Positions 5,116 through 7,536 of a stretch of DNA of 7,536 bases are shown one piece after another (positions within the stretch are counted from its first letter, which is position 1; the number at the start of each line of letters is the position of its first letter). Made by a program: the position numbers and the translations under genes. Source of the DNA: PWND01 sp964601515 (GTDB taxonomy: Bacteria > Bacteroidota > Bacteroidia > Bacteroidales > UBA7960); NCBI GenBank assembly GCA_964601515.1, contig CAZRNU010000142.1:1-7536 (forward strand). Reading direction: 5' to 3'. Under the pieces are notes generated by a model. It worked only from the letters and a program-made list of their open reading frames with translations. It was not told the origin of the DNA and made no database searches.

Positions 5116-6528
5116 ATGCTTAAGAAATCATTAATCTATTTAAAAACTTTGCTAATGTCGGGAATAATTTCACTTAATACAGGCTGCGAATCTAAGGATG
5201 GTTATAACTCTGACCTGATAATTACCAACACTATTGTGGTTACAATGGATGCTGATTTTAGGGTTTTAGAAAACGCTGCAGTTGTTATAGCCGGCGATAG
5301 CATTGTTGCTATTGGCGATTCTGATGAATTGCTTGCGATGTTTAAGTCACCTAAAGTAATTGATGGCAAGGGAAAGCTTATAATGCCCGGACTTATAAAT
5401 ACTCATACTCACTCTCCAATGACCATTTTCAGAGGTTTTGCCGATGACCTTCCATTGCATGAGTGGCTGTATGATCATATTTTTCCTGTTGAGGCTCAAT
5501 TTATTACAAAAGAGAATGTGAGACTAGGGGCCAAGCTGGCAATTGCCGAAATGTTGCAAAGTGGTACTACAACTTTCAACGATATGTATTATTTCGGTGA
5601 TGAAATTGCTCATGTGGTTGAAAAAGCAGGCATTAGAGCAGTTATAACAGAAGGATTAATCGACTTTGCTGTTCCAAACAGTGAATCTCCAGAGCATGGA
5701 ATTAACTACACTGAGAGAATGATTAAAAAGTGGGCCGGACATTCACTTGTTACAATTGGTGTTGCTGCACACGCTCCATACAGCTCATCCGGGGAACTGA
5801 TAGTTGCTTCAAAAGCACTTGCAGATAAGTATAATGTGCCTTTTAACATACATGTTGCTGAAACTAAAAAGGAGTTTGATCAAATAATGAGTGCGTATGG
5901 ACTTACACCTGTTCAGTATCTAAATAAATTAGGTGTATTAAGCCCAAATATGATAATGGCACACGGTATTCATCTTACAGAAGAAGATATAAAAATTATT
6001 GTTGAAAAAGGAGTTGGAATTGCACATAATCCTGAGTGTAATATGAAGCTTGCAAGTGGTGTTGCACCCGTTCCTGATGTTTTGGATGCCGGAGGAAAAG
6101 TTGGATTAGGAACAGATGGTGTTGCAAGCAACAATAATCTCGACATGTTTGATGAGATGAATACTGCTGCTTTACTGCATAAACTTCACAAAAACGACCC
6201 AACAGTTTTGGATGCCCGCACAGTTGTTGAAATGGCAACCATAGGCGGAGCAAGAGTTTTGGGAATGGATGATAAAATTGGTTCAATAGAAAAAGGCAAA
6301 AAGGCCGATATCATCATAATAGATTTAGGCAAACCACATTTACATCCATTGTTTAATGTATATTCTCTTCTTGTTTACAGTATGAAAAGCTCTGATGTTG
6401 AGTCTGTTATTGTAAACGGTCAACTGGTTATGGAAAACAGAAATGTTCTCAATATTGATGAGAAAGCTTTATATTCTCAGGTTGACAGCCTGGTAATGGA
6501 AATCAGGAAGTTTGCAGAATCTAGATAA
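5116..6528 (+). CDS. Amidohydrolase, MtaD/SAH-deaminase-like, with lipoprotein-type signal
   Basis: This 470-residue metal-dependent deaminase belongs to the amidohydrolase superfamily, in the branch of S-adenosylhomocysteine/5'-methylthioadenosine/adenosine deaminases and the related s-triazine hydrolases. The barrel shows the metal ligands His97 and His99 (NTHTH), His246 (FNIHVAET) and Asp334 (GLGTDGVASNN). Catalytic Glu249 and His283 (MAHGIHL) are also present, along with His219 (AAHAPYS), GTTTFNDMY and NPECNMKLASG. The odd part is the N-terminus. About 29 residues precede the usual family start (DLIITNTIVVTMD) and look like an export signal: MLKK, a hydrophobic stretch, then NTGC with Cys24 followed by ESKDG. 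The lipobox is imperfect (Asn at -3), so lipidation is likely but not certain. The enzyme would then act in the periplasm or on the outer membrane. The substrate is not determined: adenosine-type nucleosides fit the PNP and guanine deaminase neighbours. The ATG at 5116 is the first in frame after the promoter at 4992-5021. Confidence 0.88.
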   Translation: MLKKSLIYLKTLLMSGIISLNTGCESKDGYNSDLIITNTIVVTMDADFRVLENAAVVIAGDSIVAIGDSDELLAMFKSPKVIDGKGKLIMPGLINTHTHSPMTIFRGFADDLPLHEWLYDHIFPVEAQFITKENVRLGAKLAIAEMLQSGTTTFNDMYYFGDEIAHVVEKAGIRAVITEGLIDFAVPNSESPEHGINYTERMIKKWAGHSLVTIGVAAHAPYSSSGELIVASKALADKYNVPFNIHVAETKKEFDQIMSAYGLTPVQYLNKLGVLSPNMIMAHGIHLTEEDIKIIVEKGVGIAHNPECNMKLASGVAPVPDVLDAGGKVGLGTDGVASNNNLDMFDEMNTAALLHKLHKNDPTVLDARTVVEMATIGGARVLGMDDKIGSIEKGKKADIIIIDLGKPHLHPLFNVYSLLVYSMKSSDVESVIVNGQLVMENRNVLNIDEKALYSQVDSLVMEIRKFAESR

Positions 6529-6530
6529 CG

Positions 6531-7004
6531 CTAATAATCCACCTTACTCTCAAAATTAATCCATTCTTCGAAGGGAGAGCATGTGCCTTCGGGCTTTATG
6601 TTTAATGTTGGAATGCTACGCTTCTCAATAGGCAATGGGATCTCTTTATAAATGAATGAATCATCAAATCCGGCTTTGGCTGCATCGGTATTCTCAGCAG
6701 CAAAAACCAGCATTTTCGGGCGTGCCCAATATATTGCGCCTAAACACATTGGGCAGGGTTCACAGCTTGCATAAATTATACAATCTTCAAGTTGAAATGA
6801 ATTAAGCTTTTTACATGCTTCACGAATTGCAACAACTTCTGCGTGTGCTGTAGGATCGTTGGTGCTGGTAACCTTGTTTGCACCTGTACTGATTATTTCG
6901 CCATTTTTTACTATTACTGCACCAAACGGACCACCTTGTCCGGTTTTTACATTTTCCCTTGCAAGTCTTATGGCTTCTTTTAAGTATAATTCGTGATTTT
7001 CCAT
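6531..7004 (-). CDS. guaD: Guanine deaminase (cytidine deaminase-like fold)
   Basis: This small cytosolic zinc enzyme hydrolyses guanine to xanthine and ammonia. Its 157 residues match the short bacterial form, such as Bacillus subtilis GuaD, and not the large amidohydrolase-type guanine deaminase. The zinc site is His54 and Glu56 (TAHAEVVAIREA, with Glu as proton shuttle) plus Cys84 and Cys87 (PCPMC). The conserved GGPFGAVIV (24-32) and the C-terminal half (GFDDSFIYKEI, then CSPFEEW), which differs from tRNA adenosine deaminase TadA, support guanine as substrate. The ATG at 7004 is chosen over a TTG at 7058 because family members start a few residues before LYLKEAIRLA. Its stop codon is 2 bases from that of the convergent amidohydrolase, and it diverges from hutU. 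No consensus promoter was found upstream; only a weak TAACTTTA (minus strand, 7047-7040) is visible. It would act after PNP in guanosine breakdown. Confidence 0.9.
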   Translation of the reverse strand: MENHELYLKEAIRLARENVKTGQGGPFGAVIVKNGEIISTGANKVTSTNDPTAHAEVVAIREACKKLNSFQLEDCIIYASCEPCPMCLGAIYWARPKMLVFAAENTDAAKAGFDDSFIYKEIPLPIEKRSIPTLNIKPEGTCSPFEEWINFESKVDY

Positions 7005-7102
7005 GCTTTTTCTAATTCTGAATTTTTTATAACCGATTGTAAAGTTATAATTTTTCAAGATATTTAAAGCCTCTTATTGAGAAATTGAATGTTTAAAAAT
7101 GC

Positions 7103-7110
7103 TATTTTTG
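7103..7110 (+). promoter_or_regulatory. -7 promoter box of hutU
   Basis: TATTTTTG matches the Bacteroidota -7 element TAnnTTTG and lies 24 bases before the hutU ATG, giving a very short A-rich leader. The -33 element is poor: the nearest TTG triplets (7077-7079 and 7085-7087) leave spacers of 23 and 15 bases, so an activator may be needed. Between box and ATG, AAAAAAC occurs twice in tandem. Confidence 0.45.
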
Positions 7111-7134
7111 TGACTCAAAAAACAAAAAACAAAA

Positions 7135-7536
7135 ATGAATTTATCAGAGTTTCAAAAAGTAATACTTCAAGGTATTCCGGAAGAACTACCTGCTCCCAAA
7201 GCATATGAAGCTGAAATTAATCACGCTCCAAAACGAAAAGATATTTTAAATACAAACGAAAAGAAGCTGGCAATAAAAAATGCTTTAAGGTATTTCCCTG
7301 AAAAGCATCATGCAGAGCTTGCACCTGAATTTGCTGAAGAATTGATGAATTTCGGAAGAATCTATATGTACAGATTCAGACCTGATTATAAGATTTATGC
7401 CAGAAATATTGAGCAATTTCCGCATAACAGCAAACAAGCAGCAGCTATTATGCTAATGCTCTCCAATAATTTAGATTATGCCGTTGCTCAGCATCCTCAT
7501 GAGTTGATTACCTATGGTGGAAATGGGGCAGTGTTT
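7135..7536 (+). CDS. hutU: Urocanate hydratase, N-terminal part (cut by the window edge)
   Basis: The first 134 codons of urocanase are present and the frame is open to the last base. The enzyme converts urocanate to 4-imidazolone-5-propionate using tightly bound NAD, the second step of histidine degradation to glutamate, in the cytoplasm. Recognisable sequence includes LRYFPEKHHAELAPEFAEEL, GRIYMYRFRP, and AVAQHPHELITYGGNGAVF, whose YGGNG is the conserved urocanase start of the nucleotide-binding core. The N-terminus (MNLSEFQKVILQGIPEELP, then NHAPKRKDIL) resembles the longer Bacteroidota form of the enzyme. The ATG follows an A-rich leader without a Shine-Dalgarno site. Other hut genes would be expected beyond the right edge but cannot be seen. 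Confidence 0.92.
   Translation, partial: MNLSEFQKVILQGIPEELPAPKAYEAEINHAPKRKDILNTNEKKLAIKNALRYFPEKHHAELAPEFAEELMNFGRIYMYRFRPDYKIYARNIEQFPHNSKQAAAIMLMLSNNLDYAVAQHPHELITYGGNGAVF

Noticed and set aside
5996..6286. Minus-strand open frame inside the amidohydrolase
   Set aside because: Low-complexity His/Gln/Leu-rich translation opposite conserved catalytic motifs; a shadow frame.
7005..7058. TTG start for guanine deaminase
   Set aside because: A better ATG at 7004 gives the usual length of about 157 residues.

Overview
The window looks like chromosomal DNA from a member of the Bacteroidota, probably free-living. The evidence is an AT-rich sequence, A-rich translation starts without Shine-Dalgarno sites, several promoters matching the Bacteroidota consensus (TTTG, about 19 bases, TAnnTTTG), a TPR/hybrid histidine kinase architecture and an N-terminal urocanase sequence typical of that phylum. 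I cannot place it below phylum.

Left part (1-1159): two copies of a long imperfect palindromic repeat (4-88 and 225-329) flank an AT-rich control region. That region holds a near-perfect promoter (117-147) and two tandem palindromes of identical design, GATTA-N5-TAATC, whose centres lie 23 bases apart. They overlap and follow the predicted transcription start. The first gene downstream is an XRE helix-turn-helix repressor with a LexA/CI-like S24 domain (359-1159). It has an intact Ser/Lys dyad and an Ala-Gly site, so an autoregulated, self-cleaving repressor switch is a reasonable reading.

Middle (1284-4061): a secreted-sensor hybrid histidine kinase with a signal peptide, eight TPR units of about 40 residues, one membrane helix, HisKA, HATPase and a terminal receiver. 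It is followed by a 105-base convergent gap with a telomere-like AACCTT array and a short dispersed-repeat-like motif.

Right part (4062-7536): purine and histidine breakdown or salvage. A trimeric-type purine nucleoside phosphorylase (minus strand) diverges from an MtaD/SAH-deaminase-like amidohydrolase (plus strand) that carries an unusual N-terminal lipoprotein-like signal. The amidohydrolase converges, with only 2 bases between stop codons, on a guanine deaminase (minus strand), which in turn diverges from the 5' end of urocanate hydratase (hutU), cut by the window edge. PNP and guanine deaminase would together carry guanosine to guanine to xanthine. The amidohydrolase may deaminate adenosine-type compounds outside the cytoplasm, and urocanase belongs to histidine use. 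No mobile element, CRISPR array, tRNA or rRNA was seen.

The least ordinary signals are the paired operator-like palindromes at the repressor promoter, the palindromic repeat pair around them, and the exported form of a normally cytosolic deaminase.
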